In this document: positions 22,604 to 32,636 of the stretch, in pieces
How positions within the stretch are numbered: position 1 is the stretch's first letter
Layout: each line of letters starts with the position of its first letter
DNA from: Pyrinomonadaceae bacterium
GTDB lineage: Bacteria > Acidobacteriota > Blastocatellia > Pyrinomonadales > Pyrinomonadaceae
Reading direction: 5' to 3'
Length of the DNA stretch: 63,946 bases
Assembly (NCBI GenBank): GCA_014534425.1
Contig: JACVRN010000017.1
Span: 1 to 63,946 of the forward strand
Position numbers and translations under genes: made by a program
Notes under the pieces: generated by a model
What the model saw: only the letters and a program-made list of their open reading frames with translations
Told to the model about the DNA's origin: nothing
Databases searched by the model: none

Positions 22604-23860
22604 ATGCTTAATCTTGATAGCTCAGGGGCCAAAGCGGAGGCCAAATCGCAAGCAGTTCCGCTCCTTGATTTGAAAGCCCAGTACGCCGCGCTTCGTGAAG
22701 AGTTGCGCGAGGCGATTGACCGTGTGGCCGAGTCGCAATACTTCATACTCGGCCCGGAAGTCGAAGCGCTGGAAAAAGAGGTCGCAGAATATTCGCAGTG
22801 CGAATTCGGCATAGGCGTCTCTTCAGGCTCGGACGCTCTTCTAGTGACCTTGATGGCACTCGGTCTCAAGCCTGGCGATGAAGTCATCACGACTCCCTAC
22901 ACTTTCTTCGCCACTGCGGGCGCGGTCTCTCGCTTGGGCGGTGTGCCCGTCTTCGTGGACATAGACCCCCTCACTTACAACATTGACCCGGAGGCGATTG
23001 AAGCGGCTGTCACGCCCGCCACGCGCGCCATCATCCCCGTTCACCTCTATGGGCAGATGGCCGACATGGATCCGATTATGGAAGTGGCGGCGCGCCACAA
23101 CCTCTACGTCATAGAGGACGCGGCGCAGGCCATAGGCTCCGAGTACAAGGGTCGTCGCGCTGGCTCCATAGGCCACTTCGGCTGCTTCAGCTTCTTCCCT
23201 TCGAAGAACCTCGGCGGCTTTGGCGACGGAGGGATGGTGACGGCCAATGATGCTAAGCTGGCCGACACGGTTAAGCTGCTTCGCAATCACGGCTATCGCC
23301 CGAAGTACTACAACAAGGTCGTGGGCGGAAACTTTCGACTGGACGCGATTCAGGCGGCTGTGCTCCGCGTGAAGCTGAAGTATCTGGACAGTTGGACTCA
23401 ATCTCGTCAGCGTAATGCCGCGCGCTACCGAGACCTCTTCAACGAAGCGGAACTGGTCATCAATCCTGAGACCGTGTCGTCAAAGTCTGCGGAAGGCAGC
23501 ACCGTCAAGTTGGGCGCAGGTGATGAGCGACCACTCAAGGAGATTTCGGGCGTCGTGCTGCCAACAGAGGCGGAGAACGTTCGTCACATCTATAACCAGT
23601 TCGTGATTCGAAGCGGTCGGCGCGACGAGTTGATGGCTTTCCTCAAGGCGCGAAAGATTGGGACGGAAATTTATTATCCCGTGCCCATGCACTTGCAGGA
23701 ATGTTTCGCAGACCTGGGCCACCAAGCGGGCGAGTATCCTGCCAGCGAATGCGCCGCCAATGAGACTCTGGCGCTGCCCATTTATCCTGAGTTGACAGAC
23801 GAGATGATGGCTACGGTGGTCAGAGCGGTGGCCGATTTTTATGGCGGCGAAGCGGCCTGA
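22604..23860 (+). CDS. wlbC: WlbC/WbpE-type PLP aminotransferase
   Basis: 418 residues. DegT/DnrJ/EryC1/StrS family: [46 protein letters not shown] and PLP lysine in [14 protein letters not shown]. It aminates the C3 ketone made by WlbA. Relative to most family members there is an insertion of about 25 residues at [19 protein letters not shown] (about 285-310), before [17 protein letters not shown]. It follows wlbB by 63 nt. Confidence 0.9.
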   Translation: MLNLDSSGAKAEAKSQAVPLLDLKAQYAALREELREAIDRVAESQYFILGPEVEALEKEVAEYSQCEFGIGVSSGSDALLVTLMALGLKPGDEVITTPYTFFATAGAVSRLGGVPVFVDIDPLTYNIDPEAIEAAVTPATRAIIPVHLYGQMADMDPIMEVAARHNLYVIEDAAQAIGSEYKGRRAGSIGHFGCFSFFPSKNLGGFGDGGMVTANDAKLADTVKLLRNHGYRPKYYNKVVGGNFRLDAIQAAVLRVKLKYLDSWTQSRQRNAARYRDLFNEAELVINPETVSSKSAEGSTVKLGAGDERPLKEISGVVLPTEAENVRHIYNQFVIRSGRRDELMAFLKARKIGTEIYYPVPMHLQECFADLGHQAGEYPASECAANETLALPIYPELTDEMMATVVRAVADFYGGEAA

Positions 23861-23864
23861 GGCA

Positions 23865-24998
23865 ATGAAAGTCCTGACCGTGGTCGGCGCGCGACCGCAG
23901 TTTATCAAGGCGGCTCCCGTCAGCCGCGCCTTGCGCGCGATGGGCAGCCGCGAAGTGCTGGTTCATACGGGCCAGCACTACGACCGTGAGATGTCCGAAA
24001 TCTTCTTCGAAGAAATGGGCATACGCGAGCCTGACATCAATCTCGAAGTCGGCTCCGGCTCTCACGGCTGGCAGACGGGCCAGATAATGGTGCGCCTTGA
24101 AAAGGTGTTGCGTGCGGAGAAGCCCGATTGGGTTCTGGTCTACGGCGACACCAACTCAACGCTCGCGGGCGCGCTCGTGGCGGCGAAGCTTCTCATGCGA
24201 GTTGCGCACGTGGAGGCTGGCCTACGCAGCTTTAACCGCGCCATGCCCGAAGAAATCAATCGCATAGTGGCCGATCATCTTTCATCACTTCTGCTCTGCC
24301 CCAGCCGCGTGGCCGTGAACAATCTGGCAGCCGAAGGAATTACTGAAGGTGTGCATCAGGTCGGAGACGTGATGTACGACGCTCTGCTCGAATTCAGAGA
24401 GGTTGCGCTCAGGCGTTCGACCATCTTGCAGAAAATAGAGGTCGAGCCGAAAGAGTACCTGCTCTTGACCGTTCATCGCGCGGAGAACACGTGTGACCCT
24501 GAGCGGTTAAAGAAGATTCTGGCGGCGCTTGCGGAAAGCAGTTGTCCCGTCATCTTCCCTGTTCATCCACGCACCATGAAGGCTCTCTTGAGCGCGGGTT
24601 TCATCGAGCGCTCCAATCAATCTGAAGAGGGAGTCACGGGCGCGCGATTGGTTCTGGACAATCTTTCTTTGAATCATATTCGATTGATAGAGCCTGTGGG
24701 CTACCTGGACATGCTGATGTTGGCGCAGCACGCGCGCATGATTCTGACGGATTCGGGCGGGCTGCAAAAAGAGGCTTACTGGCTGAGCGTGCCGTGCGTC
24801 ACTTTGCGCGAAGAGACAGAGTGGGTGGAAACTGTCGAGGCCGGTTGGAATATTCTGACGGGCACGGACACCGAGCGCATCCTAGACGCTTTGCGCTCCT
24901 TCAAAGCGCCTGCGGGAGAGGACGGGGCGCGCAATTTATACGGCGAGCCACAGGCCGCAGAGCGATGCGTCAAACTCCTGGGCGATTTAATGCGATAA
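23865..24998 (+). CDS. wlbD: Non-hydrolysing UDP-N-acetylglucosamine-type 2-epimerase (WlbD/WbpI-like)
   Basis: 377 residues from the ATG at 23865, four bases after the wlbC stop; an ATG at 23841 would overlap wlbC. GARPQFIKAAPVSRAL, HTGQHYDREMSEIFF, VEAGLRSFNRAMPEEINR and TDSGGLQKEAYWL are all conserved catalytic and UDP-binding motifs of the WecB family. In this position it is most likely the UDP-GlcNAc3NAcA 2-epimerase giving UDP-ManNAc3NAcA. A plain UDP-GlcNAc 2-epimerase (WecB) is the alternative. Confidence 0.9.
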   Translation: MKVLTVVGARPQFIKAAPVSRALRAMGSREVLVHTGQHYDREMSEIFFEEMGIREPDINLEVGSGSHGWQTGQIMVRLEKVLRAEKPDWVLVYGDTNSTLAGALVAAKLLMRVAHVEAGLRSFNRAMPEEINRIVADHLSSLLLCPSRVAVNNLAAEGITEGVHQVGDVMYDALLEFREVALRRSTILQKIEVEPKEYLLLTVHRAENTCDPERLKKILAALAESSCPVIFPVHPRTMKALLSAGFIERSNQSEEGVTGARLVLDNLSLNHIRLIEPVGYLDMLMLAQHARMILTDSGGLQKEAYWLSVPCVTLREETEWVETVEAGWNILTGTDTERILDALRSFKAPAGEDGARNLYGEPQAAERCVKLLGDLMR

Positions 24999-25063
24999 TA
25001 AAATGTGAGCACGCGGGGAATTTCATCTTCGGTGAGACTTTCAATCTGAAGCGGACATCTCTT

Positions 25064-26026
25064 ATGGACTTAACCGATAAACGTCTTGTGCTGATAGGTG
25101 GGGCGGGCCTCGTAGGCTCGCACATTGTCGACCAACTGACGGCTGAGCCTGTCAGGGAAATAGTGGTCTTCGACAATTTCGTTCGCGGCACGCGCGAGAA
25201 TCTAGCGCAGGCTCTCAAAGACCCGCGCGTGCGCGTCGTGGAAGGCTCCATGACAGACCGTGACGCCCTGCGCCGTGTGCTTGAAGGCGCGGACGGTCTC
25301 TTTCTGCTTGCTTCGTTGTGGTTGGGCGAATGCGTCAACGACCCCAGAAGCGCGTGGGAAGTGAACACGCTTGGAACCTGGAACGTGGTCGAAGCTTGCC
25401 GCGAGCTTGGTGTGGGACGCCTCGTCTATTCCTCTTCGGCCTCAGTTTACGGCGACGCAGTTGTGACGCCCATGACGGAGGAGCATCCCTTTAATAATCG
25501 CACGACCTACGGCGCTACGAAGATAGCCAACGAGCAGATGATGCGCGCCATCTACGAGCAGCACAAGCTGCCTTACATAGGCTATCGCTACATGAACATC
25601 TACGGCCCGCGCATGGATTACGAGGGCACCTACGTGAGTGTTATCATGAAGGTGCTGGACAGAATCTTCGCGGGCCAAGCGCCTGTTATTTTCGGAGACG
25701 GCACGCAGACCTATGACTTCATTTACGTAGAAGACGTGGCACGCGCCAACATCCTGGGCATGCAGGCCGAATGTGCGGACGAGTTCTTCAATATAGGAAT
25801 GGGGCTGGGCACGACCATCAACGAACTGGTGGAAATCCTTCTTGAGTTGACGGGCGCGAATCTGAAGCCGGAGTACCGCACGCAGGAACAGAGCTTCGTC
25901 ACCAACCGCATAGGCAGCACGGAGAAGGCCGAAGCTTTGCTCGGCTTCAAGGCAAAGACTCCTTTGCGCGAAGGCTTGCAAAGGGTCGTCGAGTGGCGTC
26001 TTTCAAAAGAGAAGGTAGCAAAATGA
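25064..26026 (+). CDS. NAD-dependent nucleotide-sugar epimerase/dehydratase
   Basis: About 320 residues from the ATG at 25064 (MDLTDKRLVLIGGAGLVGSH). Extended SDR: LIGGAGLVGSHIVDQL, YSSSASVYGDA, catalytic TTYGATKIANEQM, and YRYMNIYGPRMDYEGTY. The stop overlaps the start of the next aminotransferase gene (ATGA). An epimerase directly coupled to a DegT aminotransferase suggests that they act in sequence, the SDR forming a keto sugar that is then aminated. The nucleotide and sugar cannot be told from sequence. Confidence 0.85.
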   Translation: MDLTDKRLVLIGGAGLVGSHIVDQLTAEPVREIVVFDNFVRGTRENLAQALKDPRVRVVEGSMTDRDALRRVLEGADGLFLLASLWLGECVNDPRSAWEVNTLGTWNVVEACRELGVGRLVYSSSASVYGDAVVTPMTEEHPFNNRTTYGATKIANEQMMRAIYEQHKLPYIGYRYMNIYGPRMDYEGTYVSVIMKVLDRIFAGQAPVIFGDGTQTYDFIYVEDVARANILGMQAECADEFFNIGMGLGTTINELVEILLELTGANLKPEYRTQEQSFVTNRIGSTEKAEALLGFKAKTPLREGLQRVVEWRLSKEKVAK

Positions 26027-27228
26027 AAGCTCAATCAACCATTGATACCGAGGCGGATGTCAGAAAGATACCGATTACCAAAACGGTCTTCGGCCCGGAA
26101 GAGATGGCCGCCGTGCAGAAGCCGCTCGAAAGCGGATGGGTCGTGCAAGGCCCCTTTGTTAAGCAGTTCGAAGAACAGTTCTCGGCCTTCACGGGCGCGC
26201 CTTACTCTATAGCTACCAGTTCATGCACGACGGCGCTTCACATAGCGGTCGCGGCGCTCAAGCTTAAACCCGGCGACGAAGTTATAGTCCCCGCCTTCAC
26301 CTGGGTAGCCACAGCCAACGCCGTAGAGTACATGGGCGCGAAACCCGTCTTCTGTGACATAGAGCTTGACACCTTCAACATTGACCCGAACAAGATAGAG
26401 GAGCTTATTACGCCGCGCACCGTCGGGCTAATGCCGGTTCACCTCTTCGGCCTCTGCGCCGACATGGCTCCCGTGATGGAGCTTGCGCGCGAAAATAATC
26501 TGTGGGTGGTTGAAGACGCGGCCTGCGCCTTCGGCGCGTGGTATCAGGGGCAGCACGCGGGAACCATAGGCGACGCCGGATGCTTCAGCTTTCATCCCAG
26601 AAAGTCTATCACCACGGGCGAGGGCGGGATGATAACTACCGCGCGTGCGGAACTGGACACGCTCTCGCGCTCATTGCGCGACCACGGCGCTTCGCGCTCA
26701 GACCTTGCGCGACATAACGGCCCCGCAGCTTTTCTACTGGCCGACTACAATCACCTGGGCTACAACTTCCGGCTTACAGACATACAGGGCGCACTCGGCT
26801 GCGCGCAAATGAATCGCGCCGAGTGGATTTTACAGAAACGCACGGAGCGGGCGCGCGATTACGACCGGATGCTTGGCGACGTTGAGTGGCTGGCGACGCC
26901 TGTGGTGCCTGAGGGCTACACGCACGGCTATCAGGCTTACGTCTGCCTGTTCCGACCGGAAGAGCCTGGTCTGAATAATGTGGAAGAGTTGAACCGCAGG
27001 CGTAACGAGTTGATGACGCGGCTGGAAGATAAAGGTATCTCTACGCGCCAGGGCACACACGCGGCTGCGCTCGTAGGCTACTACTCGGAGAAGTACGGCT
27101 TGCGACCGGAGCAGTTCCCGAGCGCCTACATAGCCGAGCAACTCAGTCTGACGCTGCCGCTCTACGCGCAGATGACGGAAGATGAACAGTCACAGGTATG
27201 TCACATGCTCAAGGAGGAGTTTGTTTAA
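26023..27228 (+). CDS. DegT/DnrJ/EryC1/StrS PLP aminotransferase
   Basis: 401 residues from the ATG at 26023, coupled to the SDR gene. ATSSCTTALHIAVAAL, VIVPAFTWVATANAV, VVEDAACAFGAWYQG and PLP lysine in FHPRKSITTGEGGM. The FHPRKSI form is more typical of aminotransferases that act on 4-keto sugars than the FFPSKNL form of wlbC. Forms part of the string SDR, aminotransferase, methyltransferase, amidotransferase. The stop TAA overlaps the ATG of the following gene. Confidence 0.9.
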   Translation: MKAQSTIDTEADVRKIPITKTVFGPEEMAAVQKPLESGWVVQGPFVKQFEEQFSAFTGAPYSIATSSCTTALHIAVAALKLKPGDEVIVPAFTWVATANAVEYMGAKPVFCDIELDTFNIDPNKIEELITPRTVGLMPVHLFGLCADMAPVMELARENNLWVVEDAACAFGAWYQGQHAGTIGDAGCFSFHPRKSITTGEGGMITTARAELDTLSRSLRDHGASRSDLARHNGPAAFLLADYNHLGYNFRLTDIQGALGCAQMNRAEWILQKRTERARDYDRMLGDVEWLATPVVPEGYTHGYQAYVCLFRPEEPGLNNVEELNRRRNELMTRLEDKGISTRQGTHAAALVGYYSEKYGLRPEQFPSAYIAEQLSLTLPLYAQMTEDEQSQVCHMLKEEFV

Positions 27229-28286
27229 TGCGTAAATCTTTGCTGGACGTTCTCGTAGACCCTGTCTCACGCTCGCCGCTCACCCTGGACGCGGGCGAAT
27301 CCGCCGACGGCCAAATCATGGAAGGCACTCTGCGCGGCGCGGCGGGCCGCTCTTACACTATCACCAACGGCATCCCTCGCTTTGTCCTGACGGACGATAG
27401 CGGGCAGAAGCAGACCGAGAGAAGCTTCGGCTACAAGTGGCAGAAGAGAGACGCCTGGTACTCGCCGGAAGTGCAGGCCGCTTGCGAACCCTGGTTCGTC
27501 AAGCGTCATGGTTTCGAGAGCGCGGAAGAGATGCGCCGCTTTTTCGGCTCGCACCGGAGGGTGCTGGACGCGGGCTGCGGCGGCGGCTACGCCTCCTCCA
27601 TGTGGATGGATTCAAGCTGGCAGGGAACGGACGACTCTCAGTGGTACGGCGTTGATATTTCAGAAGCCGTGGACATGGCGCAGGAGCGCCTTTCTTCCAT
27701 GCCGGGCACGCACTTCATACAGGCGGACAATCTGCAACTCCCTTTTCGTGAAGAGACCTTCGACGCAATCCTGTCGGAAGGAGTACTGCATCACACGCCT
27801 TCGACCGAGCGCGCTTTGAAGGCGCTCGCGCCGCTCCTGACCAAAGGCGGCAAGTTTCTTTTCTACGTCTACCGCAAGAAAAGCCCCCTACGCGAATTCA
27901 CGGACGATTACGTGCGCGATGCCATCTCGAATCTCAGCCCGGAAGAAGCCTGGGACGCGCTGCGTCCGTTGACAAAACTCGGACAGGCGCTCTCGGAACT
28001 GCACGCCGAGGTAGAAGTGCCGGAAGACATTCCGTACCTGGGCATCAAGGCGGGCCGGTACGACGTGCAGCGTCTAATCTACTGGCACATAGCCAAGCTT
28101 TACTGGCGCGACACCTTCTCCTTCGAGGAGAATAATCACGTCAACTTCGACTGGTATCATCCGAAATATTCCTGGCGGCAGACGGAAGAGGAAGTCAGGC
28201 GTTGGTGCAGTGAATCGGGGCTGACCATCACCCGCTTTGACGACACGGAAGAGAGCGGCTTTACCGTGCATGCGGTTAAAGAGTAG
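27228..28286 (+). CDS. Class I SAM-dependent methyltransferase with Trm112-like N-terminus
   Basis: 352 residues from the ATG at 27228, with AAGGAGG upstream inside the previous gene. Residues 1-50 resemble a Trm112-like zinc ribbon (LLDVLVDPVSRSPLTL to ITNGIPRFV), but without the cysteines. The methyltransferase core has VLDAGCGGGYAS (motif I), WYGVDIS and SEGVLHHTPS. A C-terminal region with many aromatics follows. Such proteins in polysaccharide loci are usually sugar or lipid-carrier methyltransferases. A relative that keeps the zinc cysteines is at 52171. Confidence 0.82.
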   Translation: MRKSLLDVLVDPVSRSPLTLDAGESADGQIMEGTLRGAAGRSYTITNGIPRFVLTDDSGQKQTERSFGYKWQKRDAWYSPEVQAACEPWFVKRHGFESAEEMRRFFGSHRRVLDAGCGGGYASSMWMDSSWQGTDDSQWYGVDISEAVDMAQERLSSMPGTHFIQADNLQLPFREETFDAILSEGVLHHTPSTERALKALAPLLTKGGKFLFYVYRKKSPLREFTDDYVRDAISNLSPEEAWDALRPLTKLGQALSELHAEVEVPEDIPYLGIKAGRYDVQRLIYWHIAKLYWRDTFSFEENNHVNFDWYHPKYSWRQTEEEVRRWCSESGLTITRFDDTEESGFTVHAVKE

Positions 28287-28360
28287 TTTTATATAGTAAG
28301 CCTTCGCTTTGAAATGAGGCGCAGCGTCTTTTATCTCTTGCTGTTGATGAAAGGTTAGCC

Positions 28361-30238
28361 GTGTGTGGAATCGCTGGGGTCTATAACCTGAACGGAGACC
28401 CCGTACCCGTCAGTCTCATCAAGCGCATGACCGACCGCATAGCCCATCGCGGGCCTGACGGCGATGGCTGTTATACGGACGGTGCTGTGGGTCTAGGCCA
28501 CAGGCGGCTGGCGATTATTGACCTCTCGCCCGCAGGCCGTCAGCCGATGGCGAATGAGACGGGCGAAGTCGTCATCACCTACAACGGTGAAATCTATAAT
28601 TTCCAGAAGCTGCGCGTAGAGTTGGAAGCTCTCGGCTATCATTTCCACTCGCAGACGGACACCGAAGTCGTAATCCACGCCTACGCAGAATGGGGCGAGA
28701 GGTGCGTTGATTATTTCAACGGCATGTTCGCCTTCGCCCTCTTGGATAGAAAGCGGCAGCGACTCTTCATAGCGCGCGACCGTTACGGCGTGAAGCCGCT
28801 CTACTGGTACTCGAAGGGCGGCACGTTTATCTTCGCCTCAGAGATTAAAGCCATACTCGAACACCCGCAGGTCTCGCGCTCGGTCTGTTACTCCGCGCTG
28901 AACGAGTATTTCACCTTCCAGAATATCTTCACAGACCTGACGCTGTTCGAGGACATAAGGCTCCTGCCGCCGGGCCACATGCTCTTATTAGATTTGCGAC
29001 AGCCGTCTGAGCCAGAGCCTCGGCCTTATTGGGACTATCCATTCTCCGCAGAGCACACGGACATAGGCGAAGAGGAGTTTGCCGAGCAGCTTTATCATCT
29101 GTTCGTACAGGCCGTCACGCGCCAGCTTGTGAGCGACGTGCCCGTTGGCTCTTACCTGAGCGGCGGCATGGACTCAGGCTCCATCACTTCAGTCGCCGTC
29201 CGCCACATACCCAGACTCACGACCTTCACGCAGGGCTTCGATTTAAGCTCTGCGTCGGGACTCGAACTGGGATTTGACGAGCGAAAGAGCGCGGAGATTC
29301 TGGCGAATCTCTGCAAGACAGAGCACTACGAGATGGTGATGCACGCGGGCGACATGGAATGGGTGCTGCCGAAGGTTATCTGGCACCTGGAAGACCTGCG
29401 CGTGGGCCAGTGTTACCCGAATTATTGCGTCGCGCGCCTCGCCAGTAAATTCGTCAAGGTGGTTTTGTCGGGCGCGGGCGGCGATGAACTGTTCGGTGGA
29501 TACCCGTGGCGCTATTATCGCGGCCTCAACAGCACGGGCCGAGAAGATTATTTCCGGCGCTATTACGACTTCTGGCAGCGCCTCGTGCCCGACGAAGACA
29601 AGCGACATCTCTTCAACGACGAGACGCGAAAGAATATAGGCGACCATTCCGCTTTCGAAGTCTTTCGCTCTGCTTTCAAAGGCTACCCGAAGCAGTTCGA
29701 GAGAAAGGAAGATTACCTGAACGCCTCGCTCTACTTTGAATTGAAGACTTTCCTTCACGGCCTGCTGGTCGTAGAGGACAAGCTCAGCATGGCGCATTCG
29801 CTTGAGACGAGGGTGCCGTTTCTGGATGACGAGCTTGTTAACTTTGCGCTCACCATCCCTGTGCATCATAAGGTGCGAAACAGCAACGGCACCATCAAGG
29901 TAGACGAGAATCTGCCGGGCAAGCGACTCGTTTATGAGCAGCAGACGAGCGATGGAAAGTTCGTGCTTCGCAAGGCCATGAGCCGACTGATTCCCAGAGA
30001 GATAAGCGAGCGCACCAAACAGGGCTTCAGCGCGCCGGACGCCAGTTGGTTTCGCGGCGAAAGCATTGATTACGTCAACAACCTGCTGCGCGACCCGCGT
30101 GCGCGCATCTACGAATTCCTGCAACCGCAGTACGTGGCTAAGAAACTGGACGAGCACACTTCGGGACAGACCAATCGTCGTCTCTTTATCTGGTCGCTCC
30201 TGAGCTTTGAATGGTGGTGCCGCCATTTCCTGCAATAA
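28361..30238 (+). CDS. asnB: AsnB-type glutamine amidotransferase, copy 1
   Basis: 625 residues, GTG start. Class II glutaminase domain (1-215) with the catalytic Cys2 in MCGIAG, RGPDGDG and TYNGEIYN. The synthetase domain has the ATP pyrophosphatase loop LSGGMDSGS (266-274) and GAGGDELFGGYPWR. Residues after 400 include SMAHSLETRVPFLDDELV. In polysaccharide loci such proteins (WbpS-like) amidate sugar carboxylates rather than aspartate. One of four paralogues in the window. Confidence 0.9.
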   Translation: MCGIAGVYNLNGDPVPVSLIKRMTDRIAHRGPDGDGCYTDGAVGLGHRRLAIIDLSPAGRQPMANETGEVVITYNGEIYNFQKLRVELEALGYHFHSQTDTEVVIHAYAEWGERCVDYFNGMFAFALLDRKRQRLFIARDRYGVKPLYWYSKGGTFIFASEIKAILEHPQVSRSVCYSALNEYFTFQNIFTDLTLFEDIRLLPPGHMLLLDLRQPSEPEPRPYWDYPFSAEHTDIGEEEFAEQLYHLFVQAVTRQLVSDVPVGSYLSGGMDSGSITSVAVRHIPRLTTFTQGFDLSSASGLELGFDERKSAEILANLCKTEHYEMVMHAGDMEWVLPKVIWHLEDLRVGQCYPNYCVARLASKFVKVVLSGAGGDELFGGYPWRYYRGLNSTGREDYFRRYYDFWQRLVPDEDKRHLFNDETRKNIGDHSAFEVFRSAFKGYPKQFERKEDYLNASLYFELKTFLHGLLVVEDKLSMAHSLETRVPFLDDELVNFALTIPVHHKVRNSNGTIKVDENLPGKRLVYEQQTSDGKFVLRKAMSRLIPREISERTKQGFSAPDASWFRGESIDYVNNLLRDPRARIYEFLQPQYVAKKLDEHTSGQTNRRLFIWSLLSFEWWCRHFLQ

Positions 30239-30244
30239 AGTTTC

Positions 30245-31318
30245 ATGTCACATCAAGTCGAAAAGCCCGCAGCTTTAATCATCCCGCATTCAAAACCCTG
30301 CCTGGGAGACGAAGACCTGCGTGCTGTGGCTTCCGTGCTTGAGACGGGAATGATTGCCGAAGGCGCTCTGGTCAGAGAGTTTGAAGAGGCCATGAGCCGC
30401 TATCTGGGCCTGCGTGGCGGCGTCGCGGCACCAAGCGGGACGAGCGCGCTCTTTCTTGCCTTAAAAGCTCTCGGCGTAGGCGCGGGCGACGAGGTGATTA
30501 TCCCCACTTATACCTGCCGCTCTGTCTGGGACGCGGTGCGCGCTACGGAAGCAAGCGCTGTGCTGTGCGACATCACAGACGACTGGTGCATGAGCGCGGA
30601 GACAATCAGGCCGCACGTAAGCAAACAGACGAAGGCCATCGTGCTGGTTCACACGTTCGGAATCATGGCCGAAGTTGATGAGGTCTGCGCTCTTGGGATT
30701 CCCGTGATTGAGGATTGCTGCCAGTCGCTCGGCGCTAAATCAGGCGAATGCATCGCGGGCACGAAGGGCGATTTGTGTGTTCTCTCTTTCCATGCGACGA
30801 AGCTTCTAACTACGGGCGAAGGCGGGATGGCGCTGGCGAATGACGAGAAGCTGCTGCGGAAGCTCCGGGCGCTAAAGCAGGGTGAAGACGGGCCGTTAAT
30901 GCTTCGTTACAGGCAGCCTTTGACGGATTTGCAGGCGGCACTCGGATTGAGCCAGCTTGGAAACTATGATAATTTTTTGCAGCGTCGTCACGTAATCGCG
31001 GAACAATATTTTATAGAGCTTGAAGGATTGCCTGTGGAACTTCCGCAGGCCGTGAAGGGGCGCAGCATTTTCTTTCGATTTCCGCTCGGCGTCAGTGGAG
31101 AGTTCGACGCTTTCCGGCGAAGGTTTGATACAGAGGGCATACAGGTACGCAGAGGCGTAGACTCCCTCCTGCACAGGCAGTGCGGCTTGAGTGACGCGAC
31201 GTTTCCAAACGCCACGCGCAGCTTTTCCAGAACACTGTCCATTCCTCTTTATCCGGCACTCAGCCCCGTGGATTGTAGCCGTGTCGTAGAGGTGTGCCGC
31301 AGCGTCTTCGAGAATTGA
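30245..31318 (+). CDS. DegT-family PLP aminotransferase
   Basis: 357 residues. PHSKPCLGDEDLRAVASVL, APSGTSALFLALKAL, VIIPTYTCRSVWDAV, VIEDCCQSLGAK and PLP lysine in SFHATKLLTTGEGGM. It lies 6 nt after asnB copy 1. The CCQ in place of the usual AAQ and the short C-terminal part set it apart from the three other aminotransferases here. It heads the unusual 30-39.6 kb block with methyltransferases, deacetylases and an aldolase fusion. Substrate unknown. Confidence 0.88.
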   Translation: MSHQVEKPAALIIPHSKPCLGDEDLRAVASVLETGMIAEGALVREFEEAMSRYLGLRGGVAAPSGTSALFLALKALGVGAGDEVIIPTYTCRSVWDAVRATEASAVLCDITDDWCMSAETIRPHVSKQTKAIVLVHTFGIMAEVDEVCALGIPVIEDCCQSLGAKSGECIAGTKGDLCVLSFHATKLLTTGEGGMALANDEKLLRKLRALKQGEDGPLMLRYRQPLTDLQAALGLSQLGNYDNFLQRRHVIAEQYFIELEGLPVELPQAVKGRSIFFRFPLGVSGEFDAFRRRFDTEGIQVRRGVDSLLHRQCGLSDATFPNATRSFSRTLSIPLYPALSPVDCSRVVEVCRSVFEN

Positions 31319-31356
31319 CGCACGATGAAAGCGACATTTAAGGCTTGAGTCAATAT

Positions 31357-32631
31357 ATGCAAACGGTATCCAGACTCGAAGGCGAGAACGTCCTCTGCAA
31401 CGTGTGCGGACGGGACGAGTACACGGTCGTCACTGAAACATCGCGCGAGGTTCAGACAGCGAGCGGCACCTACCAGTTTCACGTTCGACTGGTTTGCTGC
31501 CGCGCCTGCGGCCTTGTCTACTGGAACCCGCGCAAGACTGCTGAAGAGCTTGGCAGCTACTACGCGAGCGTCTATCGCGCGCCAGTGATTCTGGACAACC
31601 TGGACGAAGGCCGCCGTCAGGTGCTTCAGTCGCGCATGAGTTTGTTGAAGGAGCACGCGCCAGAGCGTGGCCGACTGCTTGAGATTGGCTCCGGCGAAGG
31701 CTTCTTTCTTCAGAAGGCAATCACGGAAGGCTTTGAAGCCACGGGCATAGAGCCTTCGCGCTCGTACGCGGAAGTGAGCCGCCGTCTTGTCCCGGAAGCG
31801 ACCGTTTACACAGGAGCCTTCGAGAGTTTTCAGTCCGAGAAGGCTTTCGACGTGATATGCAGCTTCTTTGTGCTAGAACACATTCTTGACCCTGCGGCGT
31901 TTCTCAGAAAGTGCGAGGAACTTCTCGCGCCCGACGGTCTCCTCTACCTGGAAATACCGGACGTGGGGCTTTATCCGTCTCAGCACAGCGACATGGTATG
32001 GCACGAGCACACATATCATTTCACGCAAGCCGCCATCAAACAGTTGCTCGCAAGGGCTGGCTTTCGTGTGATTGACGTTCAGTCGCCGGGGCCGAGTTAC
32101 CAGTTCGGCATGGCTGTCTTCGCGCGCAAGGAGCCGACGGATTCTGCCAGGAGCGAGAAGGGCGAGAATGTACCTGACCCTGAAGCTTACCGGACGGCTG
32201 TGAAATATTTCGAGGAGCATTTCAGCCTGCTCGAAAAGTACCGCGAGACGCTCAGACGCGAACTCGAACCGGTGCTCAACGAGGTGCGAAACAAAGAGCG
32301 TAGGCTCGCAGTCTACGGCACGGGCATCTATTACGATTACATACACGAACACACGGATTTGAAGCCGGAAGATATAAGCATTGTCCTGGACGACAACGAA
32401 GAGAAGTGGGGCAAGCTCACGCGCCAGGGGTTAGAGATAAAGCCGCCCGCATCTTTGCCCGAAAGCGGTGCCGACATAGTGTTGATAGCCAGCGATTGTT
32501 TTGAATCGAAGATGAGCGAGAACCTCGCGCGGTGGTCTCAGGAACATGGTCGAAGCTACAGTGCGCTCTGCCTGCACAGCCGCGTTCTGGAGTCTCTGGC
32601 CGAGAGCGATTTTAAAAGGGACGCTGATTAA
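31357..32631 (+). CDS. SAM-dependent C-methyltransferase-like protein with zinc ribbon
   Basis: 424 residues from the ATG at 31357; a TTG at 31345 is possible. The N-terminal zinc ribbon has CNVCGRDEY and CCRACGLVYW. The class I methyltransferase core has LLEIGSGEGFFLQKA and SFFVLEHILDP, and WHEHTYHF may be the catalytic His segment. The C-terminal Rossmann-like part (RRLAVYGTGIYYDYI, IVLDDNEEKWG) matches the third domain of NovU/TylCIII-type sugar C-methyltransferases. A closer match to that family is at 57095. Target sugar unknown. Confidence 0.82.
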   Translation: MQTVSRLEGENVLCNVCGRDEYTVVTETSREVQTASGTYQFHVRLVCCRACGLVYWNPRKTAEELGSYYASVYRAPVILDNLDEGRRQVLQSRMSLLKEHAPERGRLLEIGSGEGFFLQKAITEGFEATGIEPSRSYAEVSRRLVPEATVYTGAFESFQSEKAFDVICSFFVLEHILDPAAFLRKCEELLAPDGLLYLEIPDVGLYPSQHSDMVWHEHTYHFTQAAIKQLLARAGFRVIDVQSPGPSYQFGMAVFARKEPTDSARSEKGENVPDPEAYRTAVKYFEEHFSLLEKYRETLRRELEPVLNEVRNKERRLAVYGTGIYYDYIHEHTDLKPEDISIVLDDNEEKWGKLTRQGLEIKPPASLPESGADIVLIASDCFESKMSENLARWSQEHGRSYSALCLHSRVLESLAESDFKRDAD

Positions 32632-32636
32632 TCTAG

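Noticed and set aside
24794..25063. Upstream extension of the SDR gene at 25064
   Set aside because: It reads through the 3' end of the 2-epimerase gene in another frame and is Arg/Gly-rich; the Rossmann motif starts right after ATG 25064.
27228..28286. Start at 27198 for the methyltransferase
   Set aside because: It would overlap the aminotransferase gene by 31 nt; ATG 27228 has an AAGGAGG site and a one-base stop/start overlap.
29243..30235. 330-residue minus-strand ORF inside asnB copy 1
   Set aside because: It is antisense to a well-conserved asparagine synthase domain and shows no motif; a shadow of the high-GC third positions.
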